Source: Archegozetes longisetosus (Eukaryota > Arthropoda > Arachnida > Sarcoptiformes > Trhypochthoniidae). Taken from it: a stretch of 64,000 nucleotides of DNA. This document shows, in pieces, positions 46,377 through 59,225 of this stretch. Where the stretch lies: the NCBI GenBank assembly GCA_018873245.2, contig JAEMBT020000004.1, positions 4,450,573 to 4,514,572 on the forward strand, read 5' to 3'. How positions within the stretch are numbered: position 1 is the first letter of the stretch; every line of letters begins with the position of its first letter. The notes beneath the pieces are model-generated. The model had not been told where the DNA came from. It worked only from the letters and a program-made list of their open reading frames with translations, and did not search any database. The translations under genes and the position numbers were made by a program.

Positions 46377-49300
46377 TTAACTGAAATCTTGAGCATCTTT
46401 CATGATCATTACTTGCTTGGCTTCTTTATCGTTTTGAGTAAGAGTCTCTGGATTTGGTTTTGTCCTAAAATATTCGATAAAAAAAGTTAGAGACAAAATT
46501 TTCTCATTTTATCACATACTTTGCCCATGAAAAGTATTTTCGATCGTTGCCAAAGACGTCACCCTCTTCTACAGTTTGCGGTAAATTTTCATTCAAAGTC
46601 TCAGGCAACAAAGTGCTGATCGAACCAATTATTATACATACAGAACCCATAAAAACAAGTGGTATCCAAACACCGTATTGACCCTTCAAATAAACAAGCA
46701 TTCATATTTTGTTTTCGGTATACAGTAACACCTTGATATAGTGAATCACCGGGGATTGTTAATCCACATTCACTACAACGAGAATTTGCTATAAAGAAGT
46801 TAATTTTGGTCGAAAAGAATGTTATTGGGTCTGGACCGTTGAGTCCACTATAGAAAGGTATTACTATAGAGAAGTTCACTATATCGAAGTATGACTATTG
46901 CCAAGACAGTAACTTACTAAATAAGCCAAATAAGGTAGAGCTATATTGAACAATGCAGAAATCATAGAGCCGGCACCCATTCCTTGATTTCGGATAGGAG
47001 TTGGGTATATTTCTGCTGCCTGTTGGTAGATTATCATAAATGATGCCGAAACGCAAAACTTGCCAATCAGTGTCACCACATTTGTGACTGTTGTATAAGA
47101 TTGAGGAATTACCCCAGGAATACATAATGAAATACCACATAAAATCAAAAACATAGCATTAGACCATCTTCTTCCTAGTCTTGTCTCCATACAATACCAT
47201 GCAGCCAAGTATGACGGTAACTCAATAATGGCCAATAAGAAAAAATTGACAAATTCATTGCCATGAAAGTTATAGATATTTAAATGGATTCCACTGTAAG
47301 CTATGAAGCATGAGATCCAGCTGCAGGTGACGAGTAAAAAGTTTTTACGTAAACCTGGCTTTTTGATGAACTGTAAAATAGCATTTCCATTCTCTTCTGG
47401 TTTTTCTTCATTTAACTTTTTGCCAACTTTCCTAAGCTTTTGCTTCAGATCAGTAGGCTTAGGCATTCCATTTACTTTAGCCATGGATAACAATAGTTTT
47501 TCTACTTCAGCGTATTTTTCCTTAGTTATGAGCCAACGCGGAGATTCTGGAAGAAGTCTATCAAACCGAATGAAATTATCAGCAATTATCATATGTTCCG
47601 GAAATTCTTACTTCCAGTATACGAAGAAAATAATTATAGTAGAAGAGGTCACGATATTAAATACAACCCAATGCCTAGTAATGTAAGCGAGTAATGGTAA
47701 AGTACAGAGTCCTCCGACCCAAGTCACACATGCGATTCCGTTCATTGCAGTTCGAGCACTCGGACCTACCATTTCAATCACTAAATTGAAAAAATAGTTG
47801 ATTCAGTTTGACAAGTTTGAGCTGAAATTGATGCAATAGCTAATTTTCAGTTGAAAACTGACTAAGGAGCGTCCAATTTTGGAATTCAATAAACCTATAT
47901 ATCGGATTTAGTGTGCTACAGAGTCCTATATTTAACTCTAATAATATTACAGATAGCAATTTATAGCACTCTAAACACCATGTCTACGTTAGAAGAAAAT
48001 AAACTTACGAATAATATAAGGTATTTGATAAAGTGACGGCAAAACGAATCCATTAATCACTCGAAAAATGATAAAACTTGTCAAATCTCTAAATATTGTT
48101 GGTGACATTGTGGAAAATATAAATACCAATACATTTATATAAAATGTCTTTCGGCGTCCAATCCTATAATAAAAAATCCAAATTTTAAAACTATGAATTG
48201 ATTACTTATTATTAAACCTACTTATCCGAAAGCCATCCAAATATAGGCGTTCCAATAATAGTTCCAATGCCTCCAATCGACAAGATCATGCTCGCATAAT
48301 AGTTACGATCACAAACTAAATCAAGCTTTAATTCAGAGAATTTGTTTAATTTTCATTTAGAAAGAGATAATTCATACTGAGCTTTAGAACTCGTTTATAT
48401 TTTAATTAAGTAAACTTATAGTTTTTCTAGTATTCAATATATTTCTCAAATTTTAGTTCATGTCTAAAAAGTTTACTCCACAGATCTGTCGCAACTAATC
48501 CTAAAAATTATGAACCATCTCTGTAATCTATAATAGTAAGGAGCAAGTATGTATGCCTGTCCTTCTATGCATTTGGACTGTAGACACTTTAGAACTGAAA
48601 AAACTACATATTCGGGATCAGGATGGCCAGTAGATATACCATTGACTATTTATTTTCAAACAATTCTCAAATCAAGCATAAAGGAAAATCTTTATATTTA
48701 GAAAAACAACTATCCCCTGCCAGAAATCGAACTTACAGCCATTAGATATTTGGCAGCAGATGTTTAAAGTAACACATTTATCGGGTGTTCGACAGATAAT
48801 TACATGATTTCAAACTTTAATATTTTCAAATTTATCCAGAGCTTTCTAATGAAATATTTAGAAAAGTGAAAGGAATGATAAGAATTTATGATACAATGTG
48901 TTCAAATTGTATGGCTAATTGGCGGCTTTTTTCTTTCGAACCCTTTTTTATCTAGACTTTCTCTGAGCTGTTATTTGACTTTTGTGACTTAAACAACATA
49001 CTGTATATTCACAATAAAAATTCTCTCTTCAGCAGTGAAATTCATGATTGAATGCGAAAAATAAACAAAAAATTGAAGTCATAGAAAAATTCTCATTATC
49101 AATCAAAATAAAGGATTTGAATTTCAGAATTCTACCTCGCAAAAAGTTATAATCAAATGAAACCATTTAGTTATTTATCAAATACTCTATACTTCTAACG
49201 TATTTACTTCCAATATTTTAATATAAACTTTTAAGTAGTCTTAAACTGAATTTATCGGAATTCAAGTGAATTTCAGAGTGATGTATTGAATTCGACTAAA

Positions 49301-50761
49301 TATTATCTGATAACGACTAAAACTAATAGGTTATACACAGTTGTTCTGAATTAAATTATTTCTAGCTGAAATCTGTAGAATCATACCATATTAATGCGAA
49401 TTATACAAAATTGAGCTGTACTCTTTATAATTCACGTTAATTCGGTTCGACCCAGCAGGACTAGGCTGAGTATAATTTAATTCAAAACAATACTGCATAA
49501 TCTATTTAAAATTAGCTTTAATAGAGTGAAATTAATTTCTATTACCTTCGTTTTGATTCTATTCAATTCTATTGAATTCAGCTTGAGATAATTTGAAAGT
49601 TTACACTAAAACCTTTCAATGTAAAGTTATTGGAAATAAATACGTTAGCAGTAAAGATATGTAACCATGTGGGTCACATTCTGTTCACCAATAATCATTT
49701 TCACAAGATTCATCAATTTCTTCCATTTCTCAACAATTATTTTTTAAAGATTTCAATAATTTTTAAATTAGATTAGGTTGTGTTAGATTGTGTTGAGTCT
49801 GGTTTGTTTCGGTTGGGTTGTTATATAAGTTTAAATAATTATTTATAGGATCTTTAATTTTTAATTTTCTATTCACTGCAGAATTTTTTAATTCTGTGAA
49901 AAACTGTTGAAATATGAGGAAAACTGTAAAAATTCTTAAAAGAAATAATATCGAAAGCTTAGAGAATTGGTAAAATTTTTTAAAGAAAAAATTTTTCAGT
50001 TAGTAGACTGTTGTTGAACAGAGTCAGACCAGAGCTAGACGTTTTCCGTTCTTTTGAAAGGGGCTTTATAGCTCGTAAAGGCTAGTAAAGTATAATAGAA
50101 TAATGACTGTTTATCAATAAGCATATGAATAAATCGTTTTAAATGTCACAGCAGTAAATATGATTTGCAATCATAAACTTATGTGAATATATCGTTTGAA
50201 ATTTAAAGATGACGATAAAATAAGAAGAAAATTAGTAAATCTTACGGCAGTTACAGCAGTTTGATCATAGTATATATTATCATAAACCCATCCATTATCA
50301 CAAGGTTTGGTTTGAAGAGTGCCATTTATATTTTTATCATTCATATAATTAGTAATATTGCCGACTTTGGCTATATAATCATAGTCAATATCATACATAT
50401 TACACGAATCATAAGTGCTTAATCCATTTTTCTCTATCAGAGGACTTATAATTTGTCGCTGCTGTTCAAATGAATAGTTTGTAAGCTGTGAGACTTTACA
50501 CCAATGATTAGGTGATGCAACCTATCATAATATATAAAGGCATGTCTAATGGTCAAAAATTTAAAATACTATTCACAATCAGTCAATAAATTAGGATATA
50601 ATGCTATCATAATTGTTATAAATAATGTCACAAACCATAAAAATTGTTGTCATGCAAAACAATGGCAAAAGTACTGCCGATGGAACCAGAAATAAATACA
50701 CAATTCTTCTCTGGTAATATCCATAATCTCCAACTTCAGCTAAAATGTCCTCAAAATCCAT
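46377..50761 (-). CDS. SLC22-type organic cation/anion transporter (MFS)
   Basis: Plasma-membrane major-facilitator transporter of 573 residues. Eight minus-strand exons: 50636-50761, 50246-50521, 48222-48325, 48009-48163, 47612-47780, 46918-47557, 46520-46683 and 46377-46464, all phases consistent. The start MDFEDILAEVGDYGYYQRR is the SLC22 N-terminus. A large first extracellular loop (exon 2) carries family cysteines (NHWCKV, DSCNMYD, KPCDNGW) and ends in TALDLVCDR. The loop 2-3 MFS motif is FGWLSDKIGRR. The central cytoplasmic loop begins LLPESPRWL, and the C-terminal half has ETRLGRR and EIYPTPIRNQGMG. About 12 helices are expected. Substrate class (cation, carnitine or anion) cannot be set from sequence. 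The 1.9-kb intron 48326-50245 separates the extracellular loop from the rest. Confidence 0.88.
46723..46897. mobile_element. pogo/Tigger-like MITE in a transporter intron
   Basis: Terminal inverted repeats CAGTAACACCTTGATATAGTGAA (46723-46745) and TTCACTATATCGAAGTATGACTA (46875-46897) bound 175 bp. The interior repeats the motif (TTCACTACAACGAGAATTTGCTATA). The CAGT start and the 'TCGATATAGTGAA' pattern are typical of pogo/Tigger ends. It fills most of the 234-nt intron between exons 6 and 7 of the SLC22-type gene, leaving both splice sites intact. Confidence 0.6.
48326..50245. other. Long second intron of the SLC22-type gene
   Basis: About 1.9 kb without recognised coding sequence. A degenerate GGTT-rich patch (TTAGGTTGTGTTAGATTGTG ... 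CGGTTGGGTTG) lies near 49768-49822 and resembles a very decayed TTAGG-type tract. Confidence 0.4.
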
Positions 50762-52359
50762 TATTACTTGATGAAAGTAACTAAGAGTCACGAGAGATGT
50801 ATGAGAGAAGAATTGAATTAAGAATAAAACGAAAGTGAATTTTTTTTAACGAGTTGGAGTCAGTAGTTTGGAGAATTTGTCACAATATTTAATTTAGAAT
50901 AACAAATCCTTCATTCCCAATAAAATTTGAATGATTTAATTCTATTACTAGTTATTGAATATGTTGCACAACTAACAATTCAAGGATAATATAACTCTAG
51001 GAAATTGCGAACTCTCAATGGCTATTCATGGATTAGAAATTTTGTAACTCTGCTTCTTCTCATGAGATCATTCAATGCGTCTTTAATCAATTAATGATTT
51101 AAAGCACTTTATTATCGTGTATTATCTTCTGATTTTTGAACTCAATACTCATGTAATATTTTATTTAATAGCTTTAAGCCAATAAGTCAATTATAGATAG
51201 TTATATCGTACGTCTCTTATCTAAAAGTATTAGAAGTTTTACACAAATATAAACTAATTTCTAAAGGAATCGATACAACCAAAAACATTATAAACAACAG
51301 ATTAAATGTTATACAAGTTAGAACGCATAAATAGAAAGATTATAGGATAAACCATGCCAAGCACGTGTAAATACATTTCAAGTGTAAGCTCTATAAGTTT
51401 ATCACTTTTCAATTTCTTAAATCAAGACTTATTCCGAACTCATTTTTGAAAATAGTAATTAATATTCATTTATAATATATCTTTTTTTAAGTACAAAAGC
51501 TACACATTACATGGCAAGACCACTTTCTTTATAGTTATGATTTTTTTGATATATTGTTTACAAGCAGTTAAAATGATTGATTGCTGGAATCGAGTGGCGA
51601 AGCCAGTAGGAACCTTGAGTGTACAGGTAACCTAACTCAAATTTTCGCTAACTTCACATAAAAGTTCGTATATATTTGAATATAAAATTTCGTCAATTTA
51701 TCGTAATAATTGTTACAAGTCAAGTAAAAATAGATCATAATCTAAGCTAGAAACTACTACACAATAGGCTTTAATCGGGAAAGTATATATTTAATCAAAA
51801 TCAATAATAGGCGTGGGAGTCACTAGAAATTTTCTAGCTTGATTCTTTGAAAGTGTCAGTTTCACTAATGATTTATTTATTCATTGTCGGCTGATTAAAA
51901 TACATAACGAATCAGCTTAGAACAATTATCTACATTACTAAATTGAACATAAGAAACATGCAAATTATCAAATAATTAGACAAATTAGAGCATAATATTA
52001 TTTCCTGGCAAACATATTGTCGAAATTTGTATTTCACAACGTTAGACACTTGTAAGTCTACTTTTACTTTTAGAGAAATGAGCTCATATTAGGGCTCAAT
52101 TACTATGCATAAATTCAAGTATAAAACTTCAACTCTTTTACACATACAGGTTATAGTAAGCATAATTGTTAATGTATATTACAGATAAAACAACACTAAT
52201 TTACTTCGGTTTTCTTCGTTCTTGTCGTTTTTTTGGCTTTTTATAGCTAAATTTATAATTACAATACAGAATTGGCAAAATTGAGGTTTTTTGAGTTTTT
52301 AACAACTTTTTCTTTGTTTTTTATGATGAAAAACCATTTTGTATAACCCTTTACTTGTT
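50762..52359. promoter_or_regulatory. Promoter-containing spacer of the SLC22-type gene
   Basis: Between the transporter start and the stop of the Reeler gene. No gene was recognised. A TATA-like or initiator element could not be fixed. Confidence 0.35.
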
Positions 52360-53499
52360 TTAATCAAGTTTTTGCAGTTGGTTTTGTTCTCTAATTTTAA
52401 GTTGATGAGGTAGTACTGATACCAAACCAGAATAGTATTCACCAAATGAACGAACAACAGTGGCTCTATTGAACATTCAAAAGATAGTTCATTTGTTTTA
52501 ACAAAGGCATTCAATAGTTGTTGTTTTGTGTTAGAATATGGTTAAAAATTAGAATATTTTGAGATGAAATCTTGAAGCATGAATTTTGATATGAAGGAAA
52601 AGAAAAATAGGAAGTAATATTTACTCGAAAGCGACGTAACCCCTATGTCCCTCGGGTGGAATCCATATTAATGAAGCCAGCCTCTTGAGTTTGGAATTGG
52701 AATGAGTTATCGCAGCACATGGAAGTACATCAGTTCCTATGAATAAATATCACAAAGTGATTAATAAAGAGAATTGAACTGAGAAAGTTGACATTGGTTT
52801 GATTGTGGGTAACCTTTAAATTTAACCCAAGTTCCGATTCGCTTTTCTGTCAATGGATCGACTGCCACTATAAAGAATCCTTTGAAGGGCGCACCACCCA
52901 ATTCAACTAAACAGATAAACAATTATTTGATATCCTGCATTAATTATTCATATCTCTCAATGAATTCCGGTTGTGTTTGCTTAAGACATCCGCTTTTAAG
53001 AATGTTAAGCAAAGCATACTATGTGTGACAAAAATAACAAATCGCGCTGTTAAAAAATTGTGAAAACTTTCTCCATATGAAATATATCCAAACGGAAGTT
53101 CTAAACTTGGATTCTATCCTGGATCGAAATATACGATCCAGCATTTTCGATACACAATTTAGTTGAATCATACAATAATATGCTAAGTATTAGGAACATT
53201 ATGTCATCAGATAATCAAATCTATGTATTTATGGACAAACTAATGAACTATGACGTCAATTGTAGATTTGACTTACCTTTGATTCCTTTGATAGTATGAT
53301 CATGATGATCTCCATAACTGTTAGTCGATTGCACCAAGTAATAGGGTGCTTTTGAAGGATCGCTAGGTTTGGTACCCCCATGACGGGGTTGAAGTGTATC
53401 ACATGCCTCTACTGGTGCTCCCGTCGGAAAACTGTCTGACAACTGAACTATTAGCAAACTTATTTCAACTAATAATAGTGACCATTGGAGACAATTCAT
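52360..53499 (-). CDS. Secreted single Reeler-domain protein (defense protein l(2)34Fc/Hdd11-like)
   Basis: A 177-residue protein from four minus-strand exons: 53277-53499, 52814-52906, 52625-52736 and 52360-52465 (introns phase 1, 1, 2). The start is the ATG at 53499; the upstream codons have no ATG. A signal peptide of about 24 residues precedes FPTGAPVEACDTLQP, the typical start of a Reeler domain. Exon 2 carries PFKGFFIVAVDPL, exon 3 TDVLPCAAITHSN and YVAFEATVV (completed by exon 4), with the domain closing at EYYSGLVSV. The last exon is only found by splicing because a stop would otherwise follow GYVAFE. Related single-Reeler proteins are immune-induced secreted proteins in insects; function in mites is inferred from that only. 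A possible 5'-UTR intron donor (GTAAGT) lies near 53582. Confidence 0.85.
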
Positions 53500-53587
53500 T
53501 TTTGGCAACAATTATATAGAACTTATGAAAAAATGGACAATTGTTGTAGATCTGAATAGAAGTGAAGTTGAAAAACTTACGATGACT

Positions 53588-53624
53588 GAGTACTAAACTG
53601 AACTAAACTGAACTAAACTGAATC
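53588..53624 (-). promoter_or_regulatory. Tandem TTCAGTTTAG units at presumed start of Reeler gene
   Basis: On the minus strand three TTCAGTTTAG units in a row are followed by TACTCAGTCATC and a GTAAGT donor. Each unit contains TCAGT, close to the arthropod initiator consensus. The array lies about 90 bp upstream of the ATG. It may mark an initiation region or simply be a microsatellite. Confidence 0.35.
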
Positions 53625-56600
53625 TTTAATCGAAAGCATTAAGAGAATATAAAACAGCTACTTGATAAAATAAAATGTTGATTGAACTGAAGTGTAAATA
53701 CAATTTAATATTGAAGCGTTGTTTTCATCTGCGAATCGGAGAAATGATTGTTTATTTAAAGTTGTGACTGCATCTTATAATACTTTGAAGACAATTAATG
53801 TTATTCTAGAATAAATAATTGAATGACAGATAAAAATATTGGAAAATATTCAAAGTATCAGTAGTTGAACTAAAAAACAAAAGTTCCACTTTTAACGAAA
53901 TGATTGTTTTGGAAATAGTCTTATTTTCTTAATCAGATAGAGTAAGTCAAGTAGAATGAAAGAGATGATAAATCTCAATACCGGTCACTAAGTGTTGAGA
54001 TGAAAAGCAAACAAACAAAACAGTAATATTATTTAATCCTTTATTTAGATGTTCAAATAAAGAGTTTGAACAAAAGAAACTTTAACTGAGAACACTTTAG
54101 GTTTGAAAACTTATTACGATATAGTAAAGTTAACAAAAGAGTTTATTATATAAATGTTGACCTACAAAAGTCAGAACCTTTTTTGTGCCTACACTTCCAA
54201 AGTAGTTAAAACACCACAAGTTTGATAAGACGGATTGTAGTTTCGCGCCCTAAGGACTAACGCTTGAGTGGATTACTTACTGTAAAAGTTATTAAAATAA
54301 ATGCATAAAAACTAATTGCGTTCAAGTTGTTATTACAGAACTGCTTAGATTCATGACCTCAACTGTTTAATATGCGCTTTACTTAATGAGAGTGGCGTAA
54401 CTCATTCGAAGTGACTGAGAATTGTTAGAGTCAAATTCTAAACAACTTATTCAGATTAAGTATGGCACACGATTTTCTATTCCGAAATCTCGATTACTAG
54501 TCAATAAAACTCTCACTCTCAATCTTTGAATGTCATCTTAAGTATTAAATTTGATTGTCAACAAGTTGGCCCAACAAATAAAACATGTGCTTAAATAAAT
54601 CAAACTATTTAGATTTATATTAGATGCGAGAAATGAGCATTATTGTTTTAGCCTCAAATAACTTAATGCATTTATTCAACTCCATTTAACTAATTCGTGA
54701 CACTGTAAGGTTAGTTAATCATAATTTAGTTGTCTTACTGTATGCCTAAATAACTCCCAAATGTAAGGTACCTGAAAAGAAATTCTTCTTATTCTATTGA
54801 ACTTAATAAAGACGATTACGAAAAATCAATAAAATTCAGAATAAGTTGTTTTGCTTTTTTGGTAATGAAAGCTGTGTTGCACACGTGACAATTTATATAT
54901 ATATATAGACTTTTCCTGCTCATTCAATCAATTGCACAACTATTTCTGCACTTTCTCACTGTCAAAACTTAGAAATTTGATATACAAATACCAATATCAA
55001 AGTGTTTATTATGCAAGAAAAATCAGGGTTAATTGTGCTTAAAATCACTTTAGATCAAAGTCAGTTTTTAATAGTAGAAGCGAGAGTTCCAGATAAGATT
55101 GCATATTAAATAAAGTTTTCTCTCTCTCTCTCAAAAAGTAAGATGTTCTTTCCGATGTGAAAGAACTTTATGTGAAATTCATGTAATTAGAATACAGTTG
55201 TTGCGAATCACGCTCGATAACGATTTTCCAAGATAATGATCACAGATTTACTGTAAATAATTTCAATGATAAGTCAACGTGATTCGCAACAAAATATATT
55301 GCTAACCAAAAATATATGGATTCTTCAGAGATTGGACTTGAACAGTGAACTAGATATCTACACAAGATTAATTTAGAAATACATTTGCATTGAGTAACTT
55401 TGAAGCGGAGAGTAAAAGACTAATGTAGAACAGTATCACGAATCAGTGAAATCGTGCAGAGTCTGAACGTATGTTTAATAAAACTTCAAATTGAATAGTC
55501 AATTTTGAAAGCCCAGAAGCGTGCTCTTCTTATCAGGAATAGAGAATCTAAATTTTGAGTATATTAAAATTCATGTGAAAGAGAACAAAAACATTATTAA
55601 ACTGAGTAATTCGAGCATAAATTAAGCATTATCAAACAGACAGATTAGAATTAATACCTCGTTATGTAATGCTACAGCAGGTTAGCTTCTAATTTTATCG
55701 AAACTATTCAAGTAGTTTTATTCAGCAATCAATAGTTTTTTTCTTGCATTTCACTTAGAATTTGACCGATTAGAAACTTCCTTTGCATCAGTTAGGATAA
55801 AATAATATAAAGCTTTGATTGAATGATTTTGATGCTAAGTCTGGAGCCATTCATTCGAAAATGATGCGCGCAACCTTGCGATTAGATGTTTGAATGATGA
55901 AAAAAAAGGTTTTTTGCATAATAGCGGTCTATTTTTTCGTATCCTCTATCCTTTAGAGACGGTTATTCTAGAATCAGGAATTAATTGAATTAAACCAGCA
56001 AGTTTAAATGAAAGTTTTTGCAATTAATTAAATAAGGTTTTCTCGTTCCAAACTAAATCTATTTGAATAATCCATAGGACCGGCTGACTTCAAAGAGTAG
56101 ATTCTGTTGAAAATTAATGAGCATCTATTATTGAGAGAATTAGCTGAATAAGTTTGGCGTTTAATATAGTTTCACTCTTGTGCCTTCATAAAAGCTAAAT
56201 TGGATCATATATGAATTCAATATGATTATTTGATTATTGGACTATTTCTTATAAGGATATAAGCAATATATTTGGTATTTCGAGAAAATTTGTTAAAATA
56301 ATTGGTGCATATTTTTTTCATCACGTGTGTGAAATCGCTCCCAACAAGCCACACCAATTTACTGGATCTTCAATATGTTGAATTTTATTGAACTTAAAAG
56401 AATTTGCTTTTCAAGACATCAACAAATTTCTCACATAAACTAAATTAAGACCAAATCAATTTGAATTTCAATTTGAATTCTCAGACTTTCAAATGAGAAT
56501 TCCAAATGAGAAACTGAAAAAAAATTTACTAAAAAAGGAAACGTTTGTCGTGAAAAAGTTGTATAAATGTGTCAGACTTTAGGTTAAAATAAAAGATAAT

Positions 56601-58062
56601 TAGCTTTTAGCATATTCAATTGAACTTAACATTATTTTCTACATGAATGCAAATAAAAAGTTGCATCCAATCAACTATTAAGTGCTTGACTCCATTATCT
56701 GACCTTCAGTTGAGATTTGAGATGCCGTTAATCATGAATTTTATCGTTTGAGACATTGCTTTTATAACAAAATAATGATATGAAATCATGAACAGATAAG
56801 ATCAGCAATTATTAGTGTCAATTATAGTGATAAAACAGCCATAAAAGTTTGCAAATTCGAAGTAAGTCAACAAATGCTATCGAAAGTTATATAATTTGTG
56901 ATTTTATCACAACCGGACACTTATGTAACTCACTGGTAATTCATACTTAAAGTTTACATCATCACATTAGTACAAACATTTTTCTAGACTTAATATCAAT
57001 GCATGTCAAAATGTCAAAATTATCGGTTGTTTTATAACTAAAAGCTTTGTTAAAAACAAGTTGAACTTTGCCTTTTCTTCATAAAATATGTTAATAATTA
57101 TCACAGGTTTCATAAACAACCTCTTCGTCAAATGTATTCATATATTTTTAAAAAATTCGGGCTATGTATCGCACAGTTGAAAGCAGAGATATCGCCATTA
57201 ATCTCTGATTCACGAAGATAAAAAAGCAGGGACAGCATCATAATTGAAAGACAATTGGACGATTTTTTATATCTAAGCGCAACGGTTAATATTAATATTA
57301 CATAATGCTAAATGAATTCGTAAACCCCTGAAAATTTACTGTCAATGTGTCAGTTTGCGATTGATAAAGGCGAGTATCTTTGCTTTCAACTGTATGTGTT
57401 CGGGGTATTTAAATCATGAACCCGGAAACACCTGCTTCTAATCTGGAATTTGTGAAAATCATTCACTTTCAACAATACAAAGATTTTCACCATAAGTACG
57501 GACTTTCCGATAAAACTATAGTAAAGCTAACTTATCTTCACTTGAAACTTTGAGTATATTTCTTCAACCGCAAGTTTCCCAAAGTTTTCGATGTCTTGAA
57601 GTTTTTCGAATCATTTGAATTAAGGATTTTAAAAATGAATTTGTTTTCATAAATTAAAAGACTTTTATTGGTCAATAAATTCTGGACAATTCATAAGACA
57701 ATTAGATGAACAAAATATTTACAGAGATTTAAGAGTTTAGAAAATAAATTTATTTCTCACTAAGTTTAAGCTGGATAACTTCAATAAGTCTTACATTAGT
57801 TTTGAATTTTCCAACATTCAAGAACTAATTACGTAATGATTTATAGTTTTCAAAAATGTTTTAGATCTTAATATTGAATCAGACACATGAATGACTTAAT
57901 TAATAGCTGAATGACTGGAATCGTTGTGCGTATACGAAGTGAGTTTGCATTGAGAGTATGAATCTAGCTATTAATTAATAATACTAGTTATCTCGATCTT
58001 AAAAAACATGATTGTGAAGTCTATCCAGTAATATATTTATATATTATATTTAACAATTCAAA
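53625..58062. other. Long intergenic DNA
   Basis: About 4.4 kb of AT-rich sequence without a recognised gene. It holds a small 15-bp inverted-repeat element at 55198-55292, a (TC)n stretch near 55122-55133, and a (TA)n stretch near 54894-54906. A TA-rich TATATATATA followed by a start-like CATTCAATC near 54930 could be a promoter of an unseen transcript. Confidence 0.35.
55198..55292. repeat. 95-bp element bounded by perfect 15-bp inverted repeats
   Basis: TTGTTGCGAATCACG at 55198-55212 is exactly inverted as CGTGATTCGCAACAA at 55278-55292. The 65-bp interior has no coding capacity. Size and structure suit a very short MITE or a stem-loop. Confidence 0.5.
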
Positions 58063-58416
58063 CTATGCTGATTTTGAGACTATTTTCTTCTGAAAAAACT
58101 TCGGAAGAGTTAAGTGATGGCTTTTTGGTTTACCAATACGAGGACTTCGCCCAAACCTGTAATAGCAGTAACGATTCGATAAGAATGGTGTAGTCAATTA
58201 AAGTTACATTAATACAAACCGCGGTCGTCCAGCAATAGCAACATATTTATCCAAGTGCTGTAAATATGCCTTAAGCGCATCCGACTTGTGGTAATTGATA
58301 CTATCGTTGTATTCATTATCATCAAAAACACTTTTACGACTAATAGGTAGATGTTTGGGAAGAGATTCAATCGCCAGAATCAATGTTATGAACAGAATAA
58401 AAGTGATTTTCGACAT
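58063..58416 (-). CDS. NPF: Neuropeptide F (NPF) precursor
   Basis: Secreted neuropeptide of the NPY/NPF family; in arthropods it regulates feeding and reproduction through a G-protein-coupled receptor. Two minus-strand exons, 58220-58416 and 58063-58156, encode 96 residues. A signal peptide of about 18 residues (MSKITFILFITLILAIES) is followed by the NPF region, whose C-terminal part is ALKAYLQHLDKYVAIAGRPRF. Exon 2 begins by completing the Arg codon and continues F-G-R, giving the amidation and cleavage signal for RPRF-amide. The 63-nt intron splits that penultimate Arg codon after its second base, the conserved intron position of NPY/NPF genes. An alternative reading through the donor would replace the amidation site by VLM-stop. 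The remaining C-terminal propeptide of about 30 residues is basic. The GRPRF ending resembles other chelicerate and lophotrochozoan NPFs. Confidence 0.93.
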
Positions 58417-59225
58417 CTTTTTATACGGAACACTACTCGAGATATGGAAAATTGGTTAATTTGTGGATTCAATGAGTAAATAAAGTGAATTTTGCTGTGA
58501 CAGCAGTTTGGTTAGTGAATAAGAATCATATCTTACCTCCAATTAAAAGTCTAGCAATTGAGAAGAAAACAATTCTGTAAAAATGAAGTTTTAAAAGTTT
58601 TAATAAATATATAAATGAGCGTGAAACATATAACATATAAGTAAAACACTTTAACTTAGTTGCTTGATCGCTAAGACCAAAATGAATCAACTTTATTGTA
58701 AGTGCTTTTCCTTTTATACGAGATTTTATAGCATAAAAAAGACTACAAGACAGTGGGCTTAATAAAAAAAGCAATTGTTATATAACTCTAATATTTCTTA
58801 CCTTATGATTTCGATAAAATGTTATTTTGTAAGAGATATATGTTGAGCGTTGATAAGCCTGGCTCCTAATGACAGATAAATTGATAAATTTTTGTCATTC
58901 AGACAACTTTCGTGCACATTATTAGGTAATCAGACCCGTATTGATGTATAACAAACACAACACCCTTATTGGAAGATATAATTTACCCAATAATAAGCTT
59001 CTCAGTCTTATATAAGTCAAAAAGTGTTTTGTAGTTATTTTTTGCTCTCAGAAAACAAATTAATCTATTACCTCAACTTTGTTTCACTACACAAAAATCT
59101 TGTGGGATTCCACTAACTACAGAAAAGTTTTAGTATTAAATAATATATTTGAAAACAGTCAAAACATTTCATTTAATTTACCACTATTTGAAAGCAAGAC
59201 GAGCTGTACTTTATATACAGATTTT
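58417..59225. promoter_or_regulatory. Upstream region of the NPF gene
   Basis: Presumed promoter side of the minus-strand NPF gene. No other gene was recognised; the minus-strand open frame 58526-58774 has no supported start or family match. Confidence 0.35.
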
